Positions 36,355-45,445 of a stretch of 64,000 bases of DNA are shown here, one piece after another (positions within the stretch are counted from its first letter, which is position 1; the number at the start of each line of letters is the position of its first letter). The notes under the pieces were generated by a model, which saw only the letters and a list, made by a program, of their open reading frames with translations, was not told the DNA's origin and searched no databases. The DNA is from Candidatus Obscuribacterales bacterium. GTDB taxonomy: Bacteria > Cyanobacteriota > Vampirovibrionia > Obscuribacterales > Obscuribacteraceae. The DNA is taken from contig JAIERK010000113.1 in the NCBI GenBank assembly GCA_019746975.1, positions 1 to 64,000 of the forward strand. Direction: 5' to 3'. The translations under genes were made by a program, and so were the position numbers.

Positions 36355-38976
36355 CTATAGCAAGTCGAGGGCATCTACATCTACAGCCAGGGAAAGTTGT
36401 TTAGGAACTTTCTTATTCCGGAGAAACTGTAACAGGCTGTCCATTACGCGGTCGTCTCCTTTGACTTTTATGAGTAAATGGTAGCGAAATCTGTTCTTTA
36501 CCTTTTCGATCAAACAAGGGCTCGGTCCCAGGATTTGGACTGTCTCTCCAGGGGTGTTGTCACCGATGGCGAGACTGAGCTCCTCCGCCAGCCTTTCTAA
36601 ACCAAACTCGACTTCGGCTGCATCTGGTCCTTGTAGCACCGTGCGGATAATTCTGCTGAAAGGCGGATATGCAAAAGCCTCCCTGGCCTTGATCTCGCTG
36701 TCGAAGTAGTTGCTGTAGTCATGCTTCTTTGCCCATTCCAGAACTTTGAGGTCAGGATTATAAGTTTGTAAGATCACTTGCCCTGGCTTGTGACCTCTAC
36801 CGGCACGACCGGCAACCTGGCTGAGCAATTGATAGCCCCTTTCGCTGGAGCGGAAGTCCGGCATGTTGAGCGCGGCATCCGCGACCAGCACGCCGACAAG
36901 CGTGACGTTCGCCACATCCAGTCCCTTAGCCACCATTTGGGTGCCGATCAAAACATCAGCCTCTCCGGAGCTGAAGTCCTCGAAAATCTCGCGATAGGCG
37001 CCTTTCTTTTGTGTTACATCGCTATCTAGACGCAGTGTCCTCACTCCTGGAAATTTCTGGCGAACGGTCTCTTCAACCTGTTGGGTGCCCAGTCCGTATT
37101 CTTTTATAAATGGACTCTTGCAAGTAGGGCAGGTGGTGAACGAGTAGCGCTCGTATCCACAATGGTGGCACGCTAGATACCCGCCTTTCGATTGTGAATT
37201 CGATGATGTGTCGGGTTGCTTGGTGACGCTGTGCTTGTGAAAAACCATAGCTACGCTGCAATTCTTGCAATGAGCCACATAACCGCATGCTCTGCAAAAA
37301 ACATGACTGGCATAACCACGTCGATTGATGAGCAGAATTATTTGCTCTCTTTGCTCCAAGCGTCTCTCAATCGCCTTTGCGAGCAGCAGTGACAATATAG
37401 AGCGATTGCCAAGACTGAGTTCTTGTCGCATGTCTATGATTTTCACTTCCGGCATCGCTTGCTTATGCACTCGTTGAGGAAGCTCCAGGACTCGCGAAAG
37501 CGCGCGCGCTTTGTAGTTGGTGCTAACGTCGGGGGTGGCACTGCCGAATAACACAAGCGCTCCATGTCGCCTGGCCTTCTCCAGAGCCACCTCTTTAGCG
37601 TTATAGCGAGGACTGGGAGTGCTCTGTTTGTAGCTGCTGTCGTGCTCTTCGTCCAAAATGATGACGCCGAGATTGGGGACGTGCGCGAGAATCGCAGAAC
37701 GAGCGCCAAGCAAGACGGAGACTTGACCGCTGCGGAGCCTGCGCCAGGTGTCGTAGCGCTCTCCGGCGCTTATAGCGCTGTGCCAGATTGAGACCATATC
37801 GCCGAATCGGTCTTTCAGTCTGGCTGCTAACTGAGGGGTCAAGCTGATCTCTGGTACCAATAGCAGTGCTGTTCGACCGAGCCTGAGCGCCTCTTCAATG
37901 AGCCTGAGATAAACCTCTGTCTTGCCGGAGCCTGTGACTCCATGCAGAAGCCATGGGTCGGGTGCGCGCTGGTTACCTTCGGCAATCACCGAACGAAGCT
38001 CCCCCATCAGCACATCGACTACGTGGGACTGGTCCGCTGTCAGCTCTGGACGCGGGCCGGTCGACTTCGATGAAGCAAAGCTATTCATCGGATTTCGCAG
38101 GACTTCTTCCTCGACGAGCTGTACAACTCCTTCAGACTCTAACCGATGGATGGTGCCATATGTGGTGCGTGCTGCTTTGAGCAATTCGGGAAGGGGCATC
38201 GCGCCATTGTGCCGCTGCAGGATAGTGGTGATCTCTTCTTGTCTACGTGTCTTTGCTTCTCCTGAGCCCAAAAGGATTTGCGTGACAGTCTTGGGCGCGG
38301 TCTTCGCGGTTGTCTCGATTTGAACTTCGACCATGCCTTCTTGTTTTAAAAAACTCAGTGCTTTAAAAAATATTGTCGCCGGCTGCCTTTTCAATCGTGA
38401 GAATCGCTGACGTGCGGTGTTAACGGCCAATCCGCGGGCACCTGCACTGCCCATCACCTCTAGCAAGGCAAGCGCTTGCGGACTGCGAATCATAAGTGCC
38501 GACTTCTTGTTGGCAAAATCCTCTGATTTTGGATCACCTGATAGTCGTATGACGCGCTTGAGCCTGGGCGCGAGGCTGGCAGGCAATGCGGCTTGCACGA
38601 CATCGCTCAGGCGTGCACAGGATTTGAATGCGATCCAGCCGAGAAAGTCGATGTACTCCTTATCGAATAGCGGGTCCGGCTCCAAGACTTCGGCTATCTC
38701 TTTGACTTTGAACTCTGTCGAGCAGCTATTTTTGAGTGCGACCACATATCCGCCGACCGTATCCTGATGACCGAACGGTACTAGCACCTGCGCTCCTACG
38801 AATACTTCATCGATGAGATACTCCGGCACTGCATAGGTAAACAGGCGATCTTTCAAATCGCGTGCTTGAAGGTCTACAACTATCTCAGCAAAGACTGGTG
38901 CAAGCACCTTCCAACTCCAACTGGAAATCCGACTCTGGCTGCGAGCGCTTCTATCAAAGTATAGATTGCTGGTCAT
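36355..38976 (-). CDS. priA: Primosomal protein N' (replication restart helicase)
   Basis: This 873-residue helicase begins its conserved part at FAEIVVDLQARD (about residue 29), after a Ser-rich extension. The helicase core shows Walker A HGVTGSGKTEVY, ILDEEHDSSYKQ, GSATPDVST, and a zinc-binding region with CRACGYVAHCKNC and CHHCGY...CPTC. The C-terminal motifs include GTQMVAKGLD and QVAGRAGRG. PriA reloads the replisome at stalled forks. GAGGG eight bases upstream supports the ATG at 38976. The length exceeds the usual 730-830, mainly from an insert near 160-300 that includes winged-helix-like sequence. Confidence 0.95.
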   Translation of the reverse strand: MTSNLYFDRSARSQSRISSWSWKVLAPVFAEIVVDLQARDLKDRLFTYAVPEYLIDEVFVGAQVLVPFGHQDTVGGYVVALKNSCSTEFKVKEIAEVLEPDPLFDKEYIDFLGWIAFKSCARLSDVVQAALPASLAPRLKRVIRLSGDPKSEDFANKKSALMIRSPQALALLEVMGSAGARGLAVNTARQRFSRLKRQPATIFFKALSFLKQEGMVEVQIETTAKTAPKTVTQILLGSGEAKTRRQEEITTILQRHNGAMPLPELLKAARTTYGTIHRLESEGVVQLVEEEVLRNPMNSFASSKSTGPRPELTADQSHVVDVLMGELRSVIAEGNQRAPDPWLLHGVTGSGKTEVYLRLIEEALRLGRTALLLVPEISLTPQLAARLKDRFGDMVSIWHSAISAGERYDTWRRLRSGQVSVLLGARSAILAHVPNLGVIILDEEHDSSYKQSTPSPRYNAKEVALEKARRHGALVLFGSATPDVSTNYKARALSRVLELPQRVHKQAMPEVKIIDMRQELSLGNRSILSLLLAKAIERRLEQREQIILLINRRGYASHVFCRACGYVAHCKNCSVAMVFHKHSVTKQPDTSSNSQSKGGYLACHHCGYERYSFTTCPTCKSPFIKEYGLGTQQVEETVRQKFPGVRTLRLDSDVTQKKGAYREIFEDFSSGEADVLIGTQMVAKGLDVANVTLVGVLVADAALNMPDFRSSERGYQLLSQVAGRAGRGHKPGQVILQTYNPDLKVLEWAKKHDYSNYFDSEIKAREAFAYPPFSRIIRTVLQGPDAAEVEFGLERLAEELSLAIGDNTPGETVQILGPSPCLIEKVKNRFRYHLLIKVKGDDRVMDSLLQFLRNKKVPKQLSLAVDVDALDLL

Positions 38977-39229
38977 CAGGTTACCCTCGTGAGAACAACA
39001 ACTGCTAATTCTTTAAACGTTGGCGAGTGCAAAAAAGTTCAATTGCTTGAAGCAATTAATCGAGTCAGTTCTTTCAAGCGGCCGACTCATCGAGACGCGC
39101 CAGGTGGGCAGCTTCGCGTCCGCTACCGTTCTAAGAGTTTGTTCACCCTCTTGCCGATATTTTCTTCTTGAGCAATATTTTATGTGGTGCTGCCAGACCC
39201 AGATGTCAGATAGCTGCCAGATTATCACC

Positions 39230-39346
39230 AGCGTGGATGTGGGAAAAGATCCGAAGTTCCTCGAAGAGTTCAAAAATGCTGGTGGAGATATAGAGTATCT
39301 CGAGAGTCTTTCGAAAAGATATCGCACGTTCAATTCGAAAAATTGA
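39230..39346 (+). pseudogene. Remnant of the 3' end of the neighbouring HEAT-like gene
   Basis: The last 37 codons encode VGKDPKFLEEFKNAGGD ... LSKRYR and match the C-terminus of the intact gene at 39575-40738 (AGKDPNFLSAFKNAGGN ... LSNKFR) in both protein and DNA. The frame upstream of 39230 shows no similarity and no ribosome binding site. I read this as a truncated duplicate rather than a functional gene. Confidence 0.7.
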
Positions 39347-39353
39347 CATCGAT

Positions 39354-39387
39354 CTCGAAGGCATAACGTCTATGTTATGCCTTCGAG
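39354..39387. terminator. Perfect 14-bp hairpin after the remnant
   Basis: CTCGAAGGCATAAC pairs perfectly with its complement across the 6-base loop GTCTAT, starting 8 bases after the remnant's stop. No T-tract follows on either side, so it may be a retained transcript-end hairpin or a regulatory structure for 39575. Confidence 0.5.
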
Positions 39388-39574
39388 GACATATGTGGTG
39401 GCAGCTCTGGATGTCAGATAGCTGCCAGATACATCAACTATCATTTCAACAGTGAACATGGTTTTTCCGCATCACAACCACGACCTAATAACCACAGATA
39501 GCTTTGTCGGCATTGATCTCCGATCGTGCGGATGACCGACCAGGCTGCGTAACCACACGGAGAGCCGAAAACAG

Positions 39575-40738
39575 ATGGAAGATTTTCAACCAACCACGAA
39601 TTTCGAACATACGCAGATTAATTCAAGCGGTGCTCCAAGTTTCTTAGAAGCATATTCGCCTGAAAACATGCGACTCTTTCGCAAGACTGAATCCGGCAGT
39701 GCAAATAGCGATTCGACTAAATCAATGAATTCTGCGTCCGGTGAGATGGAAGATTTTTTGTCGAGCTTTATTCTGTTCGACCCGTCCGACTGTGGTCACG
39801 ACAAGAACCAGTCACCGGCGCCATCTTCCGCGCTAGAGGATGAGCTTTCGCACTCAATCGAGCGTCCCAAAGCCAATCGTTCTGATAAGCCTGAGGTTGG
39901 AAAAGGAGCAAAGACCGCCGAGACGAAAAACGATTCGAAACAAGAAGGCCTCAACCCGATAGAGATTCAGAAACACATCGAGAATCTCGGAAGTCGAGAA
40001 TACAAGGTCAGGGCAGATGCCCAGAAATCTCTGGAAAACATGGGTTCGGCCGCATTGCCGGCACTTCAAAAAGCAAACGAGGAAACAGAAATTCCAGAAG
40101 TGCAACAACGAGCTGAAACCGCGATCAATACGATTAAACGAAGAATCGAACTGGACAATTGCAAAAAATATTTGGAAAAAGCCACAGACAAAACAATTGA
40201 TAGTCTTCTCGAAAAAGCCGGAGTTCGTATCCTGTGTGAGAAAACTCTGACCAGACCCGGTTCCACTGGAGAGGAAAAAAGATTCGTCTCTCAATACGGC
40301 GCTCCAAAAGGTCAATTGACGGACCTGGAGAAGAAACAAGTCGAAGAGCTCATCAAGATGGGAGATTCCCTTAAAGATGACGACAAGTTTTGGCTAGCCA
40401 AAAACATGATCCAAAAAATTGATGGTCCTGATGTGTCCGGCGGCATAAAGATCAACAAGCTTGCCATTATCAGCGTCAGTGGTCGCGATCTGTATGCAAG
40501 AGCGCTTTCCAATTCTAACAATCCCGCCGACATCAGGCGAGGTGTTGAATTACTGACAGAGGAGGTGAAGAATCGAAAAAGCGCAGGACAAGAAATCTCT
40601 CCTCGAGTCATCGAGACCGCAGCTCGACTGGATGCGGGGAAAGATCCGAATTTCCTATCAGCATTTAAGAATGCTGGTGGCAACCCCGTTATTCTCGATA
40701 ATTTGTCGAATAAATTTCGTGAGATCAAGAACAAGTAG
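39575..40738 (+). CDS. HEAT/armadillo-like repeat protein of unknown function
   Basis: This 387-residue protein has a polar, probably disordered N-terminus (1-125). A single HEAT-like unit follows at about 130-180 (LGSREYKVRADAQKSLENMGSAA then LPALQKANE...EVQQRAETAI). The C-terminal half is helical and ends with the AGKDPNFLSAFKNAGG segment. No signal peptide or catalytic motif is seen. GGAG lies 12 bases before the ATG. A truncated copy of its 3' end lies 230 bases upstream, showing local duplication. Function unknown. Confidence 0.75.
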   Translation: MEDFQPTTNFEHTQINSSGAPSFLEAYSPENMRLFRKTESGSANSDSTKSMNSASGEMEDFLSSFILFDPSDCGHDKNQSPAPSSALEDELSHSIERPKANRSDKPEVGKGAKTAETKNDSKQEGLNPIEIQKHIENLGSREYKVRADAQKSLENMGSAALPALQKANEETEIPEVQQRAETAINTIKRRIELDNCKKYLEKATDKTIDSLLEKAGVRILCEKTLTRPGSTGEEKRFVSQYGAPKGQLTDLEKKQVEELIKMGDSLKDDDKFWLAKNMIQKIDGPDVSGGIKINKLAIISVSGRDLYARALSNSNNPADIRRGVELLTEEVKNRKSAGQEISPRVIETAARLDAGKDPNFLSAFKNAGGNPVILDNLSNKFREIKNK

Positions 40739-40848
40739 CGTCTCGATCCGAGGCGCGATCCCAAAGATTGTGCGTTCAACACTCAACAAATTGGTTCGTT
40801 TCGAGATGTGCTGGTTTGGTTTGAATAACTCGCTGTCCAAAGTTTGAA

Positions 40849-42009
40849 TCAAACCCTCACTCCCCATTTCTTGGTTAACTCTTGACCGACTTCCAGCATG
40901 CGGACTTCAAGTTCGTCAATGTATCCTAGAAGCCAGGAATGGTTGTTGTGTAAGTCGACCAATTGCATCTTAACCCAGGTGGCATCTCGATCTTCAGATA
41001 ACTTGTTGAGCAAGTTGTCCTGATAGACCAATAAAGTCTTCTCCTCGTGATTCAAATCTCGGTCTCTGGAAAGTGTTTGCAATGTGGTGTGAGAAAACCC
41101 GCTCTGTGAGCCGATATTAGTACTTTTCGTTTGCAATCGATACAGTGTTTTTCTTAGTTTGCGAAACTCACTGGCAAATCCTGAGCGCTCACTCTTATTC
41201 GAGAGTGTGTTGCCCAGCCGTTCCAGGATGACCACCTGTACACGCGGGCAGCTCTCGATCACTCGCGGAAGGAAATCGAACAACTCTTGTGGTACTGGTC
41301 CGTCATGCGTGTCCCTGCGTATCGGCTGCGTTGTGTTGCCGGCGCTAGAATGACTGAAGGAACCACCAGAGATATGAATTTCGGTCACGCGTTCTAGCGG
41401 GTAGGATTTTAGCAATTCGAAGAATGGAACCTGGAAGTTGACCGATTGGCAGTATAGATTGTGCAGGTCCAGTACCAGGAATCCATCTACTACAGGCGCG
41501 AGCAGTTTATCGAGAAACTCTCCCTGATGAGCAACATCCAGGGGGCAGAACGCTAGTGCGAGATTCTCCAGTCCGATCGGACATCTTGCAATCGCGGCGA
41601 TCTTCGCTATGTTGTCCCGACCTACAGAAATAGCGGCATCGCAATATGGTACCGGCAGAGGTGCATGAAAAAGATATTGTCCTGCTCTGGCCAGACCAAA
41701 ATGTTCTGAGATATGCGCGTACTTCCGTTCGCGAACTTCCTGGTCAAGTCGCGCCACCCACCTGTCGTGGAAATCCGTCCAACGCGCCGAGAGTGCTGAG
41801 TACTGGACGCCGTGGCCGCTAAGTCGTCCTCTTTCGCCGAAATAGTCGAGCAGCTCGCGGAGCCAGCCCGGCACACCTCGATCGCTCCATCCCATGTCGA
41901 AAGTCCATTCCACCCAATCGACCAGCCCGTCCTCGAATAGCGGGTATGTCGAATCGGCGAAATCGTCGTCCGGCATTAGTGAAAGACCGGCAAGAACTTG
42001 CTGTTTCAT
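40849..42009 (-). CDS. DUF692/MNIO family multinuclear iron oxygenase-like protein
   Basis: The 386-residue TIM-barrel protein shows the metal-ligand pattern of the MbnB/TglH group: His66 (SGHGVQ), His103 (SEHFGL), Glu148-Asn149 (GLENLA), Asp181 and His183 (LDLHNLY), His212 (EIHISGG), Asp233 and His235 (DTHDGPVP) and Glu263. Characterised members modify Cys or other residues of ribosomal peptides using two or three irons. The family is usually about 280-300 residues; here a helical C-terminal extension of about 95 residues (290-386) is added. No DUF2063 partner gene is adjacent. The 73-residue Cys-containing membrane peptide lies 28 bases upstream in the same direction and is a candidate substrate. 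Confidence 0.85.
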   Translation of the reverse strand: MKQQVLAGLSLMPDDDFADSTYPLFEDGLVDWVEWTFDMGWSDRGVPGWLRELLDYFGERGRLSGHGVQYSALSARWTDFHDRWVARLDQEVRERKYAHISEHFGLARAGQYLFHAPLPVPYCDAAISVGRDNIAKIAAIARCPIGLENLALAFCPLDVAHQGEFLDKLLAPVVDGFLVLDLHNLYCQSVNFQVPFFELLKSYPLERVTEIHISGGSFSHSSAGNTTQPIRRDTHDGPVPQELFDFLPRVIESCPRVQVVILERLGNTLSNKSERSGFASEFRKLRKTLYRLQTKSTNIGSQSGFSHTTLQTLSRDRDLNHEEKTLLVYQDNLLNKLSEDRDATWVKMQLVDLHNNHSWLLGYIDELEVRMLEVGQELTKKWGVRV

Positions 42010-42037
42010 TGTTCTTCGCTGCTGGGACGGCTAAATT

Positions 42038-42259
42038 CTAACCCATTCCGCAGCCGGGACAAGGCTCTCGGAATATCGCATTTGGTGCAGGCTGTTGTGT
42101 GGAGCAGACTCCCGGAGTCGGCGTAGTTTTCTGGAAGTGACCCCAGACCGCTCCGGCAATGGAAGCTATTGCCATCAGTACGAACGACAGGCATAGGATT
42201 CCGGCGCCACGTCGGTTGCGACCCTTCATTGATCCCAGTAAGTTATCGCTCAACTTCAT
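42038..42259 (-). CDS. 73-residue membrane peptide with CPGCG C-terminus, candidate MNIO substrate
   Basis: The ATG at 42259 is preceded by GAGGAAGAGGG with good spacing. The peptide has a basic N-terminus (KGRNRRG), one hydrophobic helix at about 20-41 and a Pro/Thr linker. The C-terminal tail carries Cys52, Cys67 and Cys70, ending EPCPGCGMG; a fourth Cys (23) lies in the helix. The positive-inside rule places the Cys tail outside the cytoplasm. It immediately precedes the DUF692 enzyme, and small Cys-containing membrane or signal-bearing peptides are typical partners of that family. DUF2752 membrane proteins share CPGCG, but no continuation of such a protein is present in any frame. Confidence 0.65.
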   Translation of the reverse strand: MKLSDNLLGSMKGRNRRGAGILCLSFVLMAIASIAGAVWGHFQKTTPTPGVCSTQQPAPNAIFREPCPGCGMG

Positions 42260-42565
42260 GTTATCGCCCTCTTCCTCGACTTATTTATTCCATGTTAAGT
42301 GTCCTGGGCAAACCTGTGACCTTGAATTGGACTTGAGTCATTCCAGGGTTTTTACCAGTTGTGAGAGGAAACGATTAGAACGGAGATGCGATGCCATACC
42401 CGCTCGCCAGAAAACTACGCTTACTGCCTGCGAACCGAAAACCGGGCGTTGCTGCCTGCTAACTGGGACCGGCTTCCAGCCGGCTCCTATGCCTATCCAA
42501 CACGGCTTTCTTGCTTCGGCCGGTCGCCTCTCCGGGACTTTCCTCCGCTTAGAGCTGCCGCTGCC
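42260..42565. other. 306-bp gap upstream of the peptide gene
   Basis: It contains the candidate promoter at 42283-42311 and a short 6-bp hairpin at 42469-42483 (CCGGCT stem). No gene is apparent; open frames here lack ribosome binding sites. Confidence 0.5.
42283..42311 (-). promoter_or_regulatory. Possible promoter of the peptide-MNIO unit
   Basis: On the minus strand TTGCCC (42311-42306) and ATAAAT (42288-42283) are separated by 17 bases, placing a start about 17 bases before the ATG at 42259, just ahead of the Shine-Dalgarno. Both boxes are imperfect. Confidence 0.35.
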
Positions 42566-43018
42566 TCAAGGCTTTTGCCGCTTGCGAATGAGTTCTTCAC
42601 CCAGCGACTGACAGTGAGGCAGTAATTGATTGAAAACGTCGCGGAACGCCTGTTCATCTGAGAAATAAGGGTCCGGCACATCGCCGTCCGGGAGCAGCCG
42701 TCGAATTTTGTGATGAACTGATTTAGGTGCCATGGCCTCGAGTGACTTTTGATGGGTTTTTTCCATGACGATAATCAGATCGAACCGCTCGAAGTCGTCG
42801 CGCGAAATCTGGCGAGCGCGATGATTTCTGATATTGATCCCCTTAGAACTTGCTACCTCGATCGCCCGCCTGTCGGCCGGTTGTCCAACGTTGAAGTTGG
42901 CGGTGCCTGCGGACTCAACGGTACCTTTGATGCCAAGAGTCCGGAAAACATCTTGCATGATGCCCGCGGCAATTGGGGATCGGCAGATGTTGCCCAAGCA
43001 GACGAATAATATGTTCAA
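42566..43018 (-). CDS. Low-molecular-weight protein tyrosine phosphatase
   Basis: This 150-residue enzyme opens with the P-loop FVCLGNICRSPIA (nucleophile Cys7, Arg13) and ends with the general-acid loop VPDPYFSDEQAF. It dephosphorylates phosphotyrosine, often in exopolysaccharide control, or arginine/arsenate in relatives. The TTG start at 43018 has an AAGG 7 bases upstream. It is transcribed towards the peptide-MNIO unit but separated by 306 bases. Confidence 0.93.
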   Translation of the reverse strand: MNILFVCLGNICRSPIAAGIMQDVFRTLGIKGTVESAGTANFNVGQPADRRAIEVASSKGINIRNHRARQISRDDFERFDLIIVMEKTHQKSLEAMAPKSVHHKIRRLLPDGDVPDPYFSDEQAFRDVFNQLLPHCQSLGEELIRKRQKP

Positions 43019-43053
43019 TGAAAAGCCTTATCGGCAGTTAACCGCCGCCTTTA

Positions 43054-43569
43054 CTAATAGTCTTGCTTGAGCATGATCCAGAGATCTTTTCTGTCCGTGT
43101 CTACGGCCGCGATCTCGAAATCCTTGTCAGGACTGGCTGGCGGACAGAGTAAGACAGGTGCTTTCGGATCGAGCAAGCCATGACCAGTTGCTGTTCGCAT
43201 TAAGAAATAGCCATTCTTGATATTTTCCAGGTTGCGCAGATCGCAATTATGGAAGCGGTCAATCTCACTCATCGTTATGAAGTATCGATTGTTGAGCGGC
43301 ATTTTTGCCCACTTAGACTCGACTTCGACGCTCTTCATATAGTTGGCGAATTCTTCGTCTGTGAATTTGAAATGCGCTCTTATTGTCAGGTTCGGTCGAC
43401 CGAAGATAGATGATCTGGGCGGCTTGCACCAGTAGGATTCAATCTTCGTCGATGATGGAATGCTGAAGTGATTTCGGATGTCGCCTGCATCAAGCATTGA
43501 CAAGGGAGAGCTGGAGCAACTGGATAACGAGACCATAAGCCCAATCAGAGCCAACAACCTGCCTCGCAT
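43054..43569 (-). CDS. Putative lipoprotein of unknown function
   Basis: The protein has 171 residues with a lipoprotein signal ending at the lipobox LSSC (about residue 18). The rest is a small soluble domain with no recognised family; a Cys pair (WCKPPR and HNCDLR) may form a disulfide. ATG 43569 with AAGGGG upstream is preferred to the GTG two codons earlier. It lies 35 bases upstream of the phosphatase and may share its transcript. Confidence 0.7.
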   Translation of the reverse strand: MRGRLLALIGLMVSLSSCSSSPLSMLDAGDIRNHFSIPSSTKIESYWCKPPRSSIFGRPNLTIRAHFKFTDEEFANYMKSVEVESKWAKMPLNNRYFITMSEIDRFHNCDLRNLENIKNGYFLMRTATGHGLLDPKAPVLLCPPASPDKDFEIAAVDTDRKDLWIMLKQDY

Positions 43570-43657
43570 CTCCACCCCTTTTTCATGTAGTACATATTGA
43601 TCGAATTGATTGTGTCAGAGGTTTGAGGACCCCTTTCAGAATCAAAACAATTTTAGC

Positions 43658-44149
43658 TTAACCGATCACATATTTTTGCCAGCAGTTTTCACCAATCGCA
43701 GTATGTTTCGAAATTTCAAAATGAACATGCGAAAGTGGACGTCTAGGCACGATTCGAAGACCCATTCCGGCTTCTTTGGGAGTGCGATCACCTTTCTTGA
43801 CATTGCACTTCAAGCAAGCCGCAGCAACGTTATCCCACGAATCTATACCGCCTCGGGAGCGAGGAATGATGTGATCGATAGTTAGATCCGGTCGCCTGAC
43901 ACCGCAGTACTGACACGTGTAATTGTCTCTGTGCAGGATATTGCGCCTTGACAAGCTGATCTCTTTGTACGGAATCTTGACGTAATGCCTCAGGCGAATG
44001 ACTGTGGGCAGTGGAATATCGGCGTAAATCACCTTGCCGTTGTGCTCGATTTGCTCAGCTTTGCCTTTCAGCAAAAGTACAACAGCACGCCGCCATGTAC
44101 ATATGTTAAGCGGCTCGTATGAAGCATTGAGGACCAAAACCTTCGACAA
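43658..44149 (-). CDS. HNH endonuclease family protein
   Basis: This 163-residue protein carries the HNH core CQYCGVRRPDLTIDHIIPRSRGG ... WDNVAAACLKCN, including two CxxC zinc pairs, the Asp-His of the active site and the final Asn. The N-terminal half (VLVLNASYEPLNICTWRRAV) is typical of a widespread stand-alone bacterial HNH protein found in many cyanobacteria. Its role, repair or nucleic acid processing, is unknown. The start is TTG at 44149 after AAGGTGAG. Confidence 0.88.
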   Translation of the reverse strand: MSKVLVLNASYEPLNICTWRRAVVLLLKGKAEQIEHNGKVIYADIPLPTVIRLRHYVKIPYKEISLSRRNILHRDNYTCQYCGVRRPDLTIDHIIPRSRGGIDSWDNVAAACLKCNVKKGDRTPKEAGMGLRIVPRRPLSHVHFEISKHTAIGENCWQKYVIG

Positions 44150-44507
44150 GACTCACCTTAAGACACTGATTAATGAGGATTCACGTAGATTTATTATAAC
44201 TATCGGGCCGCGTAGTTGTCCATAAATACAGTTCTGACGCGGCTTATGCTAAAATGTCTGGATTGTCCTCAAGGCCGGTACGGGTCGCTCCCGTCCGCGC
44301 AGGTGCTTGTCGCCTCATCGCGGAGAGCTACTAGTATCTATTTAGCATGTGCTGGATAGCCCTTGCGGATATAATGCCTCAGATCGGATGCCCTTGTGGC
44401 TTCACGTGAGCGCTACAGAAAGCGCTAAATTTGAGGCCGATTTCCCTAAAGTACTTACACAACAATAACTACACACAATAACTAGATTGGATTAAGGTCG
44501 GACCCGC
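44150..44507 (+). promoter_or_regulatory. rpsB: rpsB upstream region with promoter and leader hairpin
   Basis: In this 358-bp gap a perfect TATAAT at 44370-44375 within GGATATAATG gives a likely -10; the -35 near 44347 is weak. An earlier TATGCTAAAAT (44245-44255) may be a second promoter. Between them and the ATG lies a hairpin at 44409-44426 (AGCGCT repeated around ACAGAA), which could serve autoregulation by S2. No gene is seen. Confidence 0.45.
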
Positions 44508-45398
44508 ATGATTCAACTAAGAGAGGAGATAAACCAAGCCTTGCCAGTAGCATCGATGAGACAACTCTTGGAAGCGGGCGTACATTTTGGTCACCAGACC
44601 CGAAGGTGGAACCCGAAAATGCGCCAGTACATCTATGGAGAGCGCAACGGAATTTACATTATCGACCTGGAGCAGACGAGCAAAGCGCTCGACAAAGCTT
44701 GCGATTTCATTCGGCAGGCTGCCCAGGCGAGAAAGAACATTGTTTTTGTTGGCACCAAAAAACAAGCCGCCGACATTGTGGAAGAAGAAGCAAGACGCTG
44801 CCACTCTCACTACGTCAATCGTCGCTGGCTTGGTGGCATGCTCACCAACTTCGAGACGATCCGGTTGCGCGTCAACCGTTTGAAAGAGCTCGAAGAAATG
44901 CGGGAATCCGGAGATTTCTTCAGACGCGGTAAGAAAGAACAAGCTGTTCTCAACCGCGAACTCGAGAAGCTCGAGAAGTCGCTTGGCGGCATCAAGACGA
45001 TGAGAGGACGTCCCGACGTGCTCTTCATCATCGATCAAAAGCGCGAGCTTATTGCCGTCGCAGAAGCGGTGAAGAGCGGTATATCGACCGTCGCTATCGT
45101 AGATACCAACTGCGATCCAGAAGGTATCACATATGTGATCCCTGGTAACGATGATTCGATTCGTTCGATTCGATTAATCACCAGCCGTATTGCCGATTCG
45201 ATCATCGAAGGGCAACAGGCTAGAGGTGGTGGCGACGATCATCATGTAGAAGAAGTTCGCTCTAGCAAGAGACATTCGTTGGACGCACCGATTGAAGAGG
45301 AAGAAGCCGAAGTTGGTGAAGAAGCCGACAAGGAAATGGCTTCCAGCCTCGTTGGCGGAGCTGCCTCCGAAGATGAATCTGAAGACGCAGGAAAATAG
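44508..45398 (+). CDS. rpsB: 30S ribosomal protein S2
   Basis: This 296-residue protein has the S2 signature [57 protein letters not shown] and [18 protein letters not shown]. The C-terminus adds about 55 residues, rich in Glu and Asp, beyond the usual fold, as in several cyanobacterial-lineage S2 proteins. The gene precedes tsf, the classic order. The start ATG at 44508 gives about 16 residues before the conserved core. Confidence 0.96.
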   Translation: MIQLREEINQALPVASMRQLLEAGVHFGHQTRRWNPKMRQYIYGERNGIYIIDLEQTSKALDKACDFIRQAAQARKNIVFVGTKKQAADIVEEEARRCHSHYVNRRWLGGMLTNFETIRLRVNRLKELEEMRESGDFFRRGKKEQAVLNRELEKLEKSLGGIKTMRGRPDVLFIIDQKRELIAVAEAVKSGISTVAIVDTNCDPEGITYVIPGNDDSIRSIRLITSRIADSIIEGQQARGGGDDHHVEEVRSSKRHSLDAPIEEEEAEVGEEADKEMASSLVGGAASEDESEDAGK

Positions 45399-45445
45399 TT
45401 ACGAGAAGCTCACAAGCTTCAATTGTTGAGGGAGATATGGTGAAA

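Larger units (their letters stand above)
39181..39430 (+). repeat. Direct repeat pair flanking the remnant
   Basis: TATGTGGTG followed by GATGTCAGATAGCTGCCAGAT is present at 39181-39222 and again at 39392-39430, about 211 bases apart, with only a few differences in the first half. The shared 3' part is identical over 20 bases. Confidence 0.85.
38977..39574. other. 598-bp intergenic region with gene remnant, direct repeats and hairpin
   Basis: It separates priA (minus) from the HEAT-like gene at 39575. It holds the decayed 3' fragment at 39230-39346, a ~40-base direct repeat pair (39181-39222 and 39392-39430) and a 14-bp hairpin (39354-39387). No intact gene is apparent. Confidence 0.7.

Noticed and set aside
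39020-39229. N-terminal part of a 108-residue frame upstream of the remnant
   Set aside because: Only the last 37 codons match the neighbouring gene. The first part shows no similarity and lacks a ribosome site, so it is not called as an intact gene.
42006-42194. 62-residue minus-strand frame overlapping the peptide gene and the MNIO start
   Set aside because: It is an out-of-frame shadow of the 73-residue peptide gene, with no ribosome site of its own.
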